A DNA stretch of 22,998 nt from Ostreococcus mediterraneus (taxonomy: Eukaryota > Chlorophyta > Mamiellophyceae > Mamiellales > Bathycoccaceae), in contig WMKK01000014.1 in NCBI GenBank assembly GCA_012295225.1, positions 523,029 to 546,026 on the forward strand, written 5' to 3'. Both the position numbers and the translations under genes were made by a program. Positions 1-9,002 of this stretch are shown piece by piece; within the stretch, counting starts at the first letter, position 1; the number at the start of each line of letters is the position of its first letter. The notes under the pieces are model-generated. The model had not been told where the DNA came from and searched no databases. It worked only from the letters and a program-made list of their open reading frames with translations.

Positions 1-88
1 CCGCCTAGAAGAGATTAAGCTACTTAACCTTCGAAATGACTGGAGGCCGAAGAGTAATTATATCGGGTATGCATATGCATATGCACGT

Positions 89-110
89 GCATATGCAGGA
101 TGCACGCCCC
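89..110 (+). repeat. 22-bp direct repeat, copy 1
   Basis: Bases 89-110 are identical to 406-427, 317 bases apart. Both copies start with GCATATGCAGG and end with a run of four C. Copy 1 sits in a GCATATGC-rich block that begins near 71. Confidence 0.8.
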
Positions 111-389
111 CCACACGTGCATACGGCCATAGAAAAACGACTTTTATGTGGGGCATGATTTTTAGAAATACATTGATACTCTAATAATTATGTAAGTACT
201 GGACGACATGACTGGTCATTTTAAGGTACGCGACGAGGGGTAACTAGGGTTCAGAAATAAGGGTTTACCCGGCGCATGTTTACACGGCCGGTGCGCAAAA
301 CACTCGTATGTAACACCATATGCACGGTATGTAGTACTCAAACGGTATATTACACAAGCTTATTATCTGTTAAGTATGGTATGCACGCG

Positions 390-410
390 TATGCAGGCCC
401 GGCCTGCATA
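390..410. repeat. 21-bp perfect palindrome with one central base
   Basis: Arms TATGCAGGCC (390-399) and GGCCTGCATA (401-410) are exact reverse complements around a single C at 400. It could form a small cruciform or be a binding site for a dimeric protein. It overlaps the second copy of the 22-bp repeat. Confidence 0.75.
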
Positions 411-427
411 TGCAGGATGCACGCCCC
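406..427 (+). repeat. 22-bp direct repeat, copy 2
   Basis: This is an exact copy of 89-110. Its first five bases are also the last five bases of the palindrome at 390-410, so this copy is embedded in a second structured block. Confidence 0.8.
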
Positions 428-717
428 TAGTATGCTGATTCCGCCAACACAGCCTATGGGTCTGCACACATAGCCATAGAGGAGTGGTATATATACGGCC
501 AAGACTCCGTACTGCGTCAACGTTTCGACTATGTAACACCCGCGTGTGACGCGCGCCGGCGCCCGCGGACGGGGACGACGCGCAGCGCGCGCGTTCGGAC
601 CCAACGAGGCCCCATCGAGGGCTACGCGAGTCGCGCTCGGTGCGTCGTCCATCGATCGCGTCGTCTCTGCACCCTGGCCGCGTCTGGGCGCGTCGGCACC
701 TCGTGGTCTCGTTTTGA

Positions 718-740
718 ATCATCATCATCATCATCATCAT
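718..740 (+). repeat. (ATC)n microsatellite
   Basis: An ATC/CAT run is followed immediately by GATG-type words (741-775), so the two parts are partly self-complementary and could fold back. It lies upstream of the amino acid transporter. Confidence 0.85.
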
Positions 741-821
741 GATGGTGATGATGACGATGAATGATGACGATGATGCCCACGATGCGGGCGCGGGCAGTGC
801 GCGACGGGGCGAGGGCGCGGC

Positions 822-852
822 GTGGTGGTGGTGGTGGTGGTGGTCGTCGTCG
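822..852 (+). repeat. (GTG)n then (GTC)n microsatellite
   Basis: About seven GTG units pass into three GTC units, directly before the TATA-like run at 853-862. Confidence 0.8.
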
Positions 853-862
853 TATATATATA
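853..862 (+). promoter_or_regulatory. Candidate TATA box for the amino acid transporter gene
   Basis: TATATATATA stands about 90 bases upstream of the first downstream in-frame ATG (953). A transcript starting roughly 25-30 bases after it would meet that ATG first, which is why I start the gene at 953. A second TATATATA lies at 488-495. Assignment is by position and composition only. Confidence 0.4.
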
Positions 863-952
863 CACACACCGCGGAGCGTCACCGGTGCGGCACCCATTGC
901 GCGCGCGCGGTTGGCGCGTGGGACGCGCGCTGGGACTCGCGTGCGCGCGCGC

Positions 953-1140
953 ATGCGGCGACGGGGGACGACGAGCGCGAGCGCGGCGCGATCGAGGACG
1001 ATGGGCGCGCGCGTGCGAGAGGCGGTGGTGACGTTTGTGACGAGTAGGGAGTGCCGGGGGAGGGTGATGGGACGGGCGGCGGCGCGGGGGGCGCGGGGGG
1101 CGCTGGGAGACGGGTTCGACGACGGCGACGCGGACGGCGC

Positions 1141-1182
<42 letters not shown>

Positions 1183-2917
1183 AGATGACGGTGGTGATGA
1201 TACTGAGCTTTTACGACGCGGTGGTGCCGGGGCGTCGTCGTCGTCGTCGGCGGCGGCGAGTACAGGGGAGAGTACCGCGGCGTTGAAGAAGGTGCTCACG
1301 CGGAAAGACTTGACGCTGTTGGGCGTGGGCGGTATAGTCGGCGCGGGCGTCTTCGTGCTCACGGGGGCGGTGGCGCACGATCACGCTGGACCGGCGGTGG
1401 TGATGAGTTATATTTTAGCCGCGAGCACGAGCGCGGTGACTGGGTTGGCGTACGCAGAGTTTGCGGTGTCGATGCCGGTGGCGGGGTCGGCGTACAACTA
1501 CATGATGGCGACGTTTGGCGAACTCGCGGCGTTCTTGACGGGGTGTAATTTGGCTCTAGAACTCACGATTGCGAGCGCTGCAGTCGCACGTGGGTGGACG
1601 TCTTACGCCGTGGCGCTCTTTGGTGGTTCGCCCAACGCGGCGCGTTTGATTGTGTGGCCAGACGTCGTGGAGATTGACGTCATCGCCGGCGCGGTTGTCG
1701 CAGCCATGACGGCGCTACTCGTCTCTGGTGCGAAAGAGACCGCAAAGTTCAACAGTGTGGTGACGTATATATCGTTAGCCGTGATCGCGACGGTGATTAT
1801 TGCGGGTAGTACGGCTATAGATGCCGATAACTGGACGCCATTCGCGCCAAACGGCGCTGCGGGCATCATTTCCGGCGCGAGCGTCGTCATCTTCGCCTTT
1901 GTCGGCTTTGACACGATCGCTACGTGCGCGGAAGAAGTGGCCAATCCTAGTGCGGATTTGCCTTTTGGTATTTTAGTAAGCTTGGGTATTTGCGCGTCGT
2001 TGTATGCGTTAATGTGTTTGGTGATTACGGGTATGGTGCCGTATAGTTTGATTGACGTGCACGCGCCCTTTGCCATGGCGTTTCAGACGCACAATTTGCA
2101 CTGGGTGAGTTCAATCGTGTCCGTGGGTGCCATTGCGGCAATCACTACGTCACTGTTGCTATCGATGATGGGTCAACCGCGCATTTTCATGGTCATGGCG
2201 CGAGATGGCTTGCTCCCGCCGTGGTTTGCCGACGTCTCGAAACGCTTTGGCACGCCGGCGAACGCGTCTTTGTTCTCTGGCGCCGTCACTGGTATTTTGG
2301 GCGTCATGCTCGACATCAATCTACTCGCGCAATTGGTATCCATTGGCACATTGAGCATATTCTGTGGCGTCAACTTGGGGTTGATTGTCAGTCGATGGAC
2401 GCCCAAGCGCGCGACGTGGGCGCAGCGCCTTCCGCCGTTGAAGCGCGCCGCCGCGCTTCTCCTCTCATGCTTTGCGTTCGCGATTGATTATCGCGCACGA
2501 AACGCACGAATATCTTGGTTTGGCGCTCTATCCCTCATCGCCGTCATCGCCTCCACCGCGAGCTTCAAAACCATCCCCATGGTGAACGCCCCACCGCCGA
2601 CGCGTTTCGCCGCCCCCTTTGTCCCAGTCCTCCCCGCCGTCGGCGTCTTGCTCACGAGCATCCTCATCGCCGGTCTCGGTGCGTTAGCCATCATACGATA
2701 CGTCGTATACACCACCGTGTGTGCCATCGCATACATCACCTTTGCCACATCGCGCGTCATCGCGGAACAATCCACGCGGCGCGTAGACGACGCCCGCGTT
2801 TGCCAACCGCGCCTCTGGGCGTCGAGCGTCCCGACGTCCCCGACGTCGACGCCGGCGATTGAAATGCCCCGCCTCGACGCCGAGCGCCCCGTTCAAATCC
2901 TCGGCGGCGCGGTGTAA
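953..2917 (+). CDS. Cationic amino acid transporter (CAT/APC superfamily)
   Basis: This is a polytopic membrane permease, 654 residues from this start, of the amino acid-polyamine-organocation superfamily. The CAT-type signature appears near residues 119-138 (LTRKDLTLLGVGGIVGAGVF), with the glycine-rich unwound first helix, then AGPAVVMSY and LAYAEFAVSMPVAGSAYNY. Further hydrophobic segments follow, with VFIFAFVGFD-like and EEVANPSADLP motifs in the middle. The C-terminal third carries more membrane spans, like the extra C-terminal permease domain of CAT proteins. The N-terminal ~115 residues are low complexity (Arg/Ala-rich, then a Gly-Asp run from a GGCGAC repeat at about 1142-1179, then Ser/Ala) and are probably a disordered cytosolic tail. 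The frame is open upstream to 761, but 953 is the first ATG after a TATA-like motif; 1001 and 1067 are alternatives. Substrate (Arg/Lys or others) and membrane (plasma membrane, vacuole or plastid) cannot be told from sequence. Confidence 0.9.
1142..1179 (+). repeat. (GGCGAC)n coding repeat, Gly-Asp run
   Basis: An in-frame hexanucleotide repeat inside the transporter gene encodes alternating Gly and Asp in the predicted disordered N-terminal tail. Length is probably variable between strains because a change by one unit keeps the frame. Confidence 0.75.
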
Positions 2918-3154
2918 ACACGACATCCATCATCACCCATCGCCATCACAGAGAGCATTGCATAGAACATCACGACCCATCGCGCGTACGCGACTCGCGC
3001 GGACGCGACTCGCGGAGTCGACGCGTCGCCGATGGCGGCGCGCGCATGGTGACGACTGCGACGATGATGGCGATCGTCACAACACGCCCCGCGCGCTGTG
3101 ACGTGCATGTCCATCGGCGACACCGCGTGTGACACCCTCGCCAACCTAACCATC

Positions 3155-3616
3155 ATGTCGAACGCCAACGAAGAACGCACGTACGTCATGCTCAAGCCCG
3201 ACGGCGTCCAGCGCGGGTTGCTCCCCGACGTGATCGCGCGATTCTCCCGCAAAGGATTCAAGCTCGTGGGATTGAAGCTCATGAACGTGAGCGAGGAGCA
3301 CGCGAAGAAGCACTACGCGGATTTATCATCGAAACCGTTCTTCGGATCGTTGGTGACGTACATGTGCTCTGGCCCGGTGGTGGCCATGGTGTGGGAAGGC
3401 TTGAACGTGGTGAAGACGGGACGGGCGTTGATCGGGGAGACGAATCCCGCGGCGAGCGCTCCGGGGACGTTGCGCGGGGATTTCTCGATTGAGATTGGAC
3501 GGAATATTATTCATGGATCTGATGCGGTTGAATCTGCCAAGCATGAAATTGGGTTGTGGTTCCCTGAAGGCGTGTGCGCGTGGGAATCGTGCGCCAAGGC
3601 GTGGATTTATGAATAA
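3155..3616 (+). CDS. NDK: Nucleoside diphosphate kinase
   Basis: This protein transfers the gamma phosphate between nucleoside tri- and diphosphates through a phosphohistidine. At 153 residues it has the usual length for a group I NDPK. It opens with [14 protein letters not shown] (substrate-binding Lys14), and the active-site histidine is His120 in [12 protein letters not shown]. The family ending is present (HEIGLWFPE, then W-Y/E near the C-terminus). I chose the ATG at 3155 because it gives the standard cytosolic length with no extension. The frame is open upstream, and an ATG at 3107 would add 16 residues without clear targeting character. The AATAAA at 3612-3617 overlaps the TAA stop. 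It follows the transporter on the same strand after 237 bases and converges on the carbamoyltransferase gene. Confidence 0.96.
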   Translation: MSNANEERTYVMLKPDGVQRGLLPDVIARFSRKGFKLVGLKLMNVSEEHAKKHYADLSSKPFFGSLVTYMCSGPVVAMVWEGLNVVKTGRALIGETNPAASAPGTLRGDFSIEIGRNIIHGSDAVESAKHEIGLWFPEGVCAWESCAKAWIYE

Positions 3617-3770
3617 ATCAAGCCGCGTCGCGATCGTCGACGGACGACGTCTTCGCCGCGCGATCGATGAATCGATCGATTGACCGCGCGTCGAGGAGGC
3701 GTCGTACTGTGTGTGTACGCGCGCGCATCCGCATTGGATGTATACCTCGCACTTTCTTTGAATACGGTAC

Positions 3771-3790
3771 ATACATACATACATACATAC
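3771..3790 (+). repeat. (ATAC)5 microsatellite
   Basis: Five perfect ATAC units lie in the 290-base space between the convergent NDPK and ATCase genes. A (TC)8 run follows at 3865-3880. Nothing else is recognisable in that spacer. Confidence 0.9.
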
Positions 3791-3864
3791 AAACGTACAA
3801 CTTCTCGTCGCGTTGATCACCCTCGCACAAAAAAGTCGCGCGCGGCGCCTCGTAAATCTCTCGA

Positions 3865-3880
3865 TCTCTCTCTCTCTCTC
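3865..3880 (+). repeat. (TC)8 microsatellite
   Basis: Eight TC units lie 26 bases from the 3' end of the ATCase gene. On that gene's transcript this would be a GA-rich stretch in the 3' untranslated region. Confidence 0.85.
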
Positions 3881-3906
3881 GCGTCTCGGTATTAAAGGGA
3901 GTAAAA

Positions 3907-5082
3907 TTACACTTTAAGCAAAACTTTAAGGAGCGCCATGCGAATGAATAAGCCATTCTGCGCTTGTCTAAAGTACCCAGCTCGCGGGTCGTCGTCAACG
4001 TCGACGGTGATTTCGTCTACGCGAGGCAACGGGTGCATGACGACGGATGTCCGCGGTAACGCCGCCATGACTTCGCGGTCGATGATGTACTTGCCTCGCG
4101 CCGCTTCGTAATCCGCCGGATTGGCAAAACGTTCTTTTTGGATGCGCGTTTGATAAAGCACGTCTACATCCGCGGCGACAGCCATCAAATCCGTCGCTTC
4201 TTCCCACTCGATGCCCTTCGCGGTTAACATGTCTTTAATATCATCCTTCATCTTGACCACATCCGGGGCGACGAAATAAAACTTGACGTTATTAAACTGC
4301 GTCAAAGACGTGGCGAGCGAGCGAACGGTGCGTCCGTTGGCCAAGTCGCCCACGAGAGCAATCTTGACGTCATCCAATCGCCCGATTTCCTTACGAATGG
4401 TGTACACGTCGAGCAACGCCTGCGTCGGGTGTTGCCCCGGACCGTCGCCGGCGTTAATCAATGGCTTTCCAATCGCCGCCGCCGCACGTTTGGCACTTCC
4501 CGCAGTGAAATGACGTAAAACGATAATATCCGCATACCCCTCCACCGTTCGCATGGTGTCCTCCAACGTCTCACCCTTCGCCGCGCTCGAATACTCCCCG
4601 GCGCTCTCCGTCGAGACGATGCCGCCGCCCAAACGCCCCATCGCCGCTTCAAACGATAAACGCGTCCGCGTCGATGGTTCATAAAACAGCGTCGACATCA
4701 AATACCCCTGCAACATCAACGACTCCGGTGACCCAGGTTTCACTCGCGACATCTCATCCGCGACATCAAAAAGTTCCTCCATCATCGCCCGGTCGAATTG
4801 CTCAGCCTCGACGCACGACGTCAAGTCACTCAACTTGCTCGCGTACTTGGTTGCGCGACACGCCTCGCCGCGCGCGCTCGAACGGTGGCGGCGACACGAG
4901 AGAAGATGCACGCCCGCACCGCGCGTCGCGCGTCCCGCGAACGGGTCCGACGACGACGACCGGCGCACCGCCGTCGCACCGTTTAAAACGCGAACGCAAC
5001 CACTGCGACTGCGACTGCGACAAGCACTCGCGCGCGTCGCCGTCGCCGCCGCCGGCGTTGAACGCATCGTCGACATCATCAT
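3907..5082 (-). CDS. PYRB: Aspartate carbamoyltransferase, plastid-targeted
   Basis: This enzyme joins carbamoyl phosphate and aspartate to give N-carbamoyl-aspartate, the committed step of pyrimidine synthesis, which plants and green algae run in the plastid. The 391 residues include all the hallmark sites: FYEPSTRTRLSFEAA (phosphate-binding STRT at 137-140), the SSAAKGET loop (Lys169), HPTQALLDVYTI (218-221) and MHPLPRVDEI (350-354). This is the free-standing plant/bacterial catalytic-chain form, not the animal CAD fusion. The first ~75 residues are rich in Arg, Ser, Ala and Thr with almost no acids, as expected for a chloroplast transit peptide. The gene starts with three consecutive ATGs (5082, 5079, 5076); I took the first. 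A long GTC run lies just upstream. The next upstream gene (J-domain protein) is on the same strand 262 bases away. Confidence 0.96.
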   Translation of the reverse strand: MMMSTMRSTPAAATATRASACRSRSRSGCVRVLNGATAVRRSSSSDPFAGRATRGAGVHLLSCRRHRSSARGEACRATKYASKLSDLTSCVEAEQFDRAMMEELFDVADEMSRVKPGSPESLMLQGYLMSTLFYEPSTRTRLSFEAAMGRLGGGIVSTESAGEYSSAAKGETLEDTMRTVEGYADIIVLRHFTAGSAKRAAAAIGKPLINAGDGPGQHPTQALLDVYTIRKEIGRLDDVKIALVGDLANGRTVRSLATSLTQFNNVKFYFVAPDVVKMKDDIKDMLTAKGIEWEEATDLMAVAADVDVLYQTRIQKERFANPADYEAARGKYIIDREVMAALPRTSVVMHPLPRVDEITVDVDDDPRAGYFRQAQNGLFIRMALLKVLLKV

Positions 5083-5119
5083 CGTCGTTGCCGTGACAGT
5101 CGTTAGCGTTACCGTCGTC

Positions 5120-5130
5120 GTCGTGTGAGG

Positions 5131-5160
<30 letters not shown>
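5120..5160 (+). repeat. (GTC)n / CGT microsatellite upstream of the ATCase gene
   Basis: An almost pure GTC run lies in the 262-base spacer between the ATCase start and the J-domain gene stop. On the transcribed minus strand it reads GAC. No gene, RNA or promoter motif is recognised in the spacer. Confidence 0.75.
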
Positions 5161-5161
<1 letters not shown>

Positions 5162-5344
5162 GTGAGAGGTAATCCACGTCGGATGGTTCCACATGTCCGA
5201 ATGTGGGACGCGCGTCTACGTCTACTACGTGCGCCTATCGTACAAACAATGTGGGTGTTCTATGCTATGTGCTATGACGACGCGCGCAAGCGCGGATGGA
5301 TGACGGAGGCGCGGCTAGGGGGCGTGCGTGCCGAGACGCGCGCG

Positions 5345-6112
5345 TCACTGCACTTCGTGGTTCCATTCGTCGTCGTCGGAGGCGCGGATATCCGCAAACG
5401 GTTCGACAAACGCCGATACCTTGGGTTTCATGACGTTACGCCGCTTGCGTGTTTGGTCGCGTAAACCAGCCATTTGTGATGCGATTTGGTTTTTCATTTC
5501 CCTCGTGCCGACGAGAGAAATGCGGTTGTCGCCTTGTCGTTCTCGGCGCGCGCGGTCGGCTTCGGCGCGTTCGGCGCGTAATTTTTCAAGCTGCGCGCGC
5601 CACTTCAGCTTCCATTCGTACGTTTGTACAGTGTCTAAACACGCCCTGTGTCGCGGTGCGTGAGAGCGTGCGTATCGTGTGGTGAGTCGTGCGGTCGTGG
5701 CGTTCGCGGCGATGGACTGCGTGGGCGATGGATGGAACGACGACGGAACGACGCGCGTCCATCCGCGAACGCCGACGTCGACTTGCGCGCATACGTACCC
5801 AGATGCCGCGCTCAGCGTCTCATATGCCGCCTTGGCGCGCAAAAACATGTCGATATCTTCCTCCACGTCGCACACGTCGGGGTGGTATCGCTTCGCCATG
5901 GATTTATACGCGCGTTTACACGCCTCGGCGGATGCGCCCGGGGACACGCCGAGCGCAAAGTAGAGCGACGCCTTGTCCGCGCTCGACGACGACGACGATG
6001 ACGAGGAGGACGACGACGAGGCGCGCGCGTGAAGTCGTTGACGACGACGCGTCCACGTCCCTGGCGTCCCGTGCACGCACCGCACACGACGCGTCAACGC
6101 GGCGGCATCCAT
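5345..6112 (-). CDS. J-domain (DnaJ-like) protein, probably one in-frame intron
   Basis: J-domains stimulate the ATPase of Hsp70 chaperones. From the ATG at 6112 the N-terminus is MDAAALTRRV with many Arg and Ala, then a serine run (about 32-44), suggesting a plastid or mitochondrial presequence. The J-domain covers about residues 49-105 (LYFALGVSPGASAEACKRAY), with the HPD tripeptide in KRYHPDV near residue 78. A predicted 153-nt intron (5646-5798) follows; spliced, the protein is 204 residues, unspliced 255. The C-terminal part is a basic, charged helix (QLEKLRAERAEADRARRERQ) ending in an acidic tail. No Gly/Phe or zinc-finger region is present, so this is a type III J-protein; its client is unknown. 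The frame is open upstream to 6352, but that overlaps the divergent deacylase gene, so the 6112 start is preferred. Confidence 0.82.
   Translation of the reverse strand: MDAAALTRRVRCVHGTPGTWTRRRQRLHARASSSSSSSSSSSSSADKASLYFALGVSPGASAEACKRAYKSMAKRYHPDVCDVEEDIDMFLRAKAAYETLSAASGYVCAQVDVGVRGWTRVVPSSFHPSPTQSIAANATTARLTTRYARSHAPRHRACLDTVQTYEWKLKWRAQLEKLRAERAEADRARRERQGDNRISLVGTREMKNQIASQMAGLRDQTRKRRNVMKPKVSAFVEPFADIRASDDDEWNHEVQ
5646..5798 (-). other. Predicted 153-nt in-frame intron of the J-domain gene
   Basis: On the minus strand the sequence reads GG|GTACGTAT at the donor (intron from 5798) and CACAG|GGCG at the acceptor (intron ends at 5646). The split codon is phase 2 and rejoins as Gly. The length is exactly 51 codons and there is no stop in frame, so unspliced RNA would still be translated. 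The intron-encoded residues are Arg/Thr/His-rich and unlike the flanking chaperone sequence. An ACTCAC-like candidate branch site lies upstream of the acceptor. This is inferred from splice consensus only. Confidence 0.65.
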
Positions 6113-6164
6113 ACTCGGCAGTGGCGACACTGCGCGACGCGGTGTGACGCCGCGGTCGCGTTCG
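6113..6164. promoter_or_regulatory. 52-bp divergent spacer between J-domain and D-Tyr-tRNA deacylase genes
   Basis: Only 52 bases separate the two opposed start codons, so the genes must share a bidirectional promoter or have overlapping 5' transcripts. No TATA motif is visible. The inference rests on the two chosen starts. Confidence 0.45.
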
Positions 6165-6641
6165 ATGCGCGCCGTGGTGCAGCGCGTCGCTCGAGGCGGC
6201 GTCACCGTCGATGGTGAAGACGCGGCGAGGACGATAGGGCGAGGATTGGTCGTGCTCGTGGGCATCGGCGTCGATGACGACGACGGGGATGTGGAGTACA
6301 TTGCACGCAAGGTGTACAACACGAAACTGTGGCCGAGCGCGGATGGCGGCAAACAGTGGGCGCGGAGCGCGAAGGAGTGCGAGTATGACGTGTTGTTTAT
6401 TTCTCAATTTACGTTACACGCGGAGTTGAAAGGGAATAAACCGAGTTACCACCGGGCGGCGTCGCCGACGACGGCCGAGCCGCTGTACGACAAGTTCATC
6501 GAACACGTTCGACACAATTACGTCTCAGCGGGTGAAGGCAAGGGGAAAATCGAATGCGGGAAATTTGGAGCGATGATGGATGTCGACATCCATAACGACG
6601 GGCCAGTGACGTTGATTTTAGACTCGAAAAACAAAACGTAG
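6165..6641 (+). CDS. DTD: D-aminoacyl-tRNA deacylase (DTD family)
   Basis: This is the proofreading enzyme that removes D-amino acids, and glycine mis-charged on tRNA-Ala, from tRNAs. At 158 residues it has the normal length. It starts MRAVVQRVARGGVTVDG, the family's N-terminal strand. It carries the two active-site signatures: SQFTLHAELKG (80-84) and NDGPVT (144-149) with the Gly-cisPro pair, preceded by FGAMMDVDI. The ATG at 6165 gives the canonical N-terminus; the frame upstream reaches only a GTG at 6144. The gene is divergent from the J-domain gene and convergent with the ABC1 kinase, whose stop is 132 bases on. The sequence shows no targeting extension, so a cytosolic enzyme is likely. 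Confidence 0.95.
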   Translation: MRAVVQRVARGGVTVDGEDAARTIGRGLVVLVGIGVDDDDGDVEYIARKVYNTKLWPSADGGKQWARSAKECEYDVLFISQFTLHAELKGNKPSYHRAASPTTAEPLYDKFIEHVRHNYVSAGEGKGKIECGKFGAMMDVDIHNDGPVTLILDSKNKT

Positions 6642-6773
6642 CCGACTTGCGTTCGTCTCGGCGACAGACGCACATAGTTTCGAGTGGAAGAGCGCGACGG
6701 GACGAGCGCTTGTTTGAAAAAGTATTCGCACATTGTACAACAAAAGATATTCTACTGCACTAGAAATCAACTA

Positions 6774-8776
6774 TTATGCCATGCCGTACACGGAACCCGT
6801 TGAGTCTTCATCCACGTGTGTCAATGCTCGCATCGGGTCGGCGGCGAATGGAGAGTAAATGACAGGCTCGGAGAATGGCGCCCACATCTCACGTAGTGCG
6901 TAATCTGCAATCGCCAACCGCGCGTATTTTCGCGCACTCGCCTTGAGGACATCATCCAAATAATCAAGGATGTTCACCGTGGGATCGAGGCGCCATTGCC
7001 AGCCTTCGAGAACCATGACGGTGACGACGGCAATCATCACGTTTGGATCCAAACACAAGCCATTTTTCTGGACGGTTTCGAAAATCGCACCCATGCACTC
7101 TCCAGCGCGTGGCGTGGACTCTTGGAATGTATCCACTGCGGCTTGAATCTCTTGCTTGAATTGTGTGTAATCTACATTCGCCTTGGCGTTGTCCGCAAAC
7201 GTCAAGATGCTTTCAGCGACAGTCTTGCCATCCCACGATACGATGGCTTGAAACATCTTCGCCAACGATGCTTGGTGGAACGGTGTCAATCGTGTGGCTA
7301 AGCCAGTGTCAAGAATAATAATTTCCGGCGATGCGTTGTGCAAGAATGACGATTCATTATCGTCGCTCCCGTTCTCTGATGTCTTCGTGTTGCCGCGCAT
7401 TCCGGCAATCGTGCTCAGCGTGTGCGCGACTCCATTGGGCAATCGCACGAGAATGTTACCAGGATGCAAATCCGCATGCAAGAAATTGTCGTCGATTAAC
7501 ATTTTGAACAATGTCTTTACCCCTAAACCTGCGAGTTCTTTGTTTTGCGGGCTCCCAAGCTGTTCTTTCGCAGCTTCGGGGGATAACAAGTAACTCGCGA
7601 TGGACACGCCTTGCTCGTACGTTTCCACCAAAATCTCCTCAGTGGCCAATCCAGGGATGGGCGTTGGGAAACTGATCGCAGGCATCAACAAAAAGCTTTT
7701 GCGAAACTTGTCCAAGTTGTCTGCTTCGTGTCTAAAGTCTACTTGTTGTAACATGTGGACACCAAACTGCTGAATCGTGTTTTCGAGCTGCAAAGGCTCG
7801 AGCCATTTAATATTCTTGGACCACCCAGCCATCCAAACGAGGATTTCGAAATCACGCGTCAGCGCGTCGACCACACCCGGATGACGAACTTTCACCGCGA
7901 CTTCACGCTTTTGTCCACCGCGACGAATGCGTCCATTAACGAGACGCTCAACCTCGCGTCCGATGCCCGCCGCGCCGTCGCGCCACTCTTCGAGCATACC
8001 GCGCGCCGCGCGCGAAATTTCGCCCGACATCACGAGTTCAACGCCTGCACCAACAGAACGTGTCAATCGTAAGATAAATTGAGTCGCCGTCAAGTGCTCT
8101 TCCGCCACACCGGGCTTGAGGCGCGCGCGATGAATCTGCGCCACGCTGCCACTCGCAATGGGTTTCTCGTCAAACCATTCAAAAATCTCCATATACTTGC
8201 TCGTCTTGTCGGTTTCATCGACGCCATACGCCCGATCTAAAATACTCTTTGTTTCTTTCCAGCTATGTTCAGGCGCGGCGCTTTGCAACGCTTCAAGCTC
8301 GTGACACATTGCCGCGGGAAACACGTCGTATCGCGTCGACGCCCACTGCCCCCACTTGATAAACGCCGGACCTTGAGCTTCGAGAATGCGCCTGAGCAAC
8401 CCAAACCAAAGCTGATTCCCCCAGATCCACCCATCGCGAAGTAAAATGGGCGCTAAGAACGCCAACGGCGCGAACGCTACAGCTAAATGCACCGCTCGAG
8501 CCACCGTGCGCGCGCGATACCCAAAACTCCCTCGCCGTTTATCGTCTTCACTCGCGCTCGACGTCGACGCACCCTTCGACGACACCGCACGCACCGCACC
8601 TCCAGCACCACCCACATCTCCTCGTATCTTCTCTAAACACCACGCCACGTTCGCGCTCGACCGTAAATCTCTCCCCGCCACGAATGTCGCGCACGCCAAC
8701 GACGTCGTCGTCGTCGACACCGTCCTTCGCGCCAACACCCGCGCGCTTCGATGCACCGCCGCCGCCATAGACATCG

Positions 8777-8814
<38 letters not shown>

Positions 8815-9002
8815 CGCATCAACCCACCACCGCCTCGTCGAACCACCGCAGCCGCAGCCGCAGCCGCGACCGCACCATTCGATGTCGATGTCGATGTCGA
8901 TGTCGATGTCGATGTCGATGTCGATGTCGATGTCGATGTCGTCGTCTGCCCCACTCGCGCTCGGAGATCTCGAACCACGCACGCCGTGCCTCGACGAATC
9001 AT
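6774..9002 (-). CDS. ABC1/ADCK2-like (UbiB) atypical kinase
   Basis: This is a member of the UbiB/ABC1 atypical kinase family, whose organellar members support coenzyme Q or prenyl-lipid metabolism. The family KxGQ element is FIKWGQWASTRYDVFP (Lys216); then PIASGSVAQIHRA replaces the ordinary glycine loop. VAVKVRHPGV supplies the ATP-site Lys371, LHADLHPGNILVRL the catalytic loop (Asp511) and ILDTGLATRL the metal-binding Asp565. The KLGQWAS-type motif and the Gly-Ser loop resemble ADCK2 more than ADCK3/COQ8. An insertion of about 70 residues separates the loop from the lysine. From 9002 the protein is 742 residues. The first ~100 are repeats: Thr-Ser (from ten GATGTC units), Ala and Thr runs. 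The ATG at 8774 or 8768 (MAAAVHRSARVLARR) would give a better mitochondrial presequence, so the start is open. A membrane segment (AVAFAPLAFLAPILL) precedes KxGQ. Confidence 0.9.
8779..8814 (+). repeat. (GTC)12 microsatellite, poly-Thr coding on the minus strand
   Basis: Twelve perfect GTC units lie in the 5' part of the ABC1 kinase frame, encoding twelve Thr if translation starts upstream of 8774. They sit just upstream of the alternative starts at 8774 and 8768. Confidence 0.9.
8881..8940 (+). repeat. (GATGTC)10 perfect hexanucleotide repeat
   Basis: Ten uninterrupted copies fill exactly 60 bases. On the minus strand they encode a Thr-Ser dipeptide run in the N-terminal region of the ABC1 kinase, provided that start codon 9002 is used. 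The perfect state suggests recent expansion. Confidence 0.95.

Larger units (their letters stand above)
1..952. other. Gene-free left flank: AT-richer repeat-bearing stretch, then promoter-like region
   Basis: I see no credible coding region here. Roughly the first 540 bases are visibly richer in A and T than the rest of the window and full of ATGCAT/TGCA-type words. They hold a 22-bp exact direct repeat and a 21-bp palindrome, listed separately. From about 540 the sequence returns to the usual CG-rich character and then contains trinucleotide runs (ATC at 718-740, GTG from 822). Two TATATATA motifs lie at 488-495 and 853-862. The open frames in this interval are short or consist of His, Asp, Arg or Gly runs, and I treat them as chance. 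A decayed mobile element in the first 540 bases is possible but no ends can be defined. Confidence 0.6.

Noticed and set aside
622-1362. 246-codon minus-strand open frame opposite the transporter 5' region
   Set aside because: It is made of Pro-Ser, Asp, His and Arg runs read from trinucleotide repeats and overlaps a confident transporter gene.
3098-3154. N-terminal extension of NDPK
   Set aside because: The extra 19 codons start at GTG (or 16 at an ATG, 3107) and do not look like a transit peptide; the 153-residue form is the family length.
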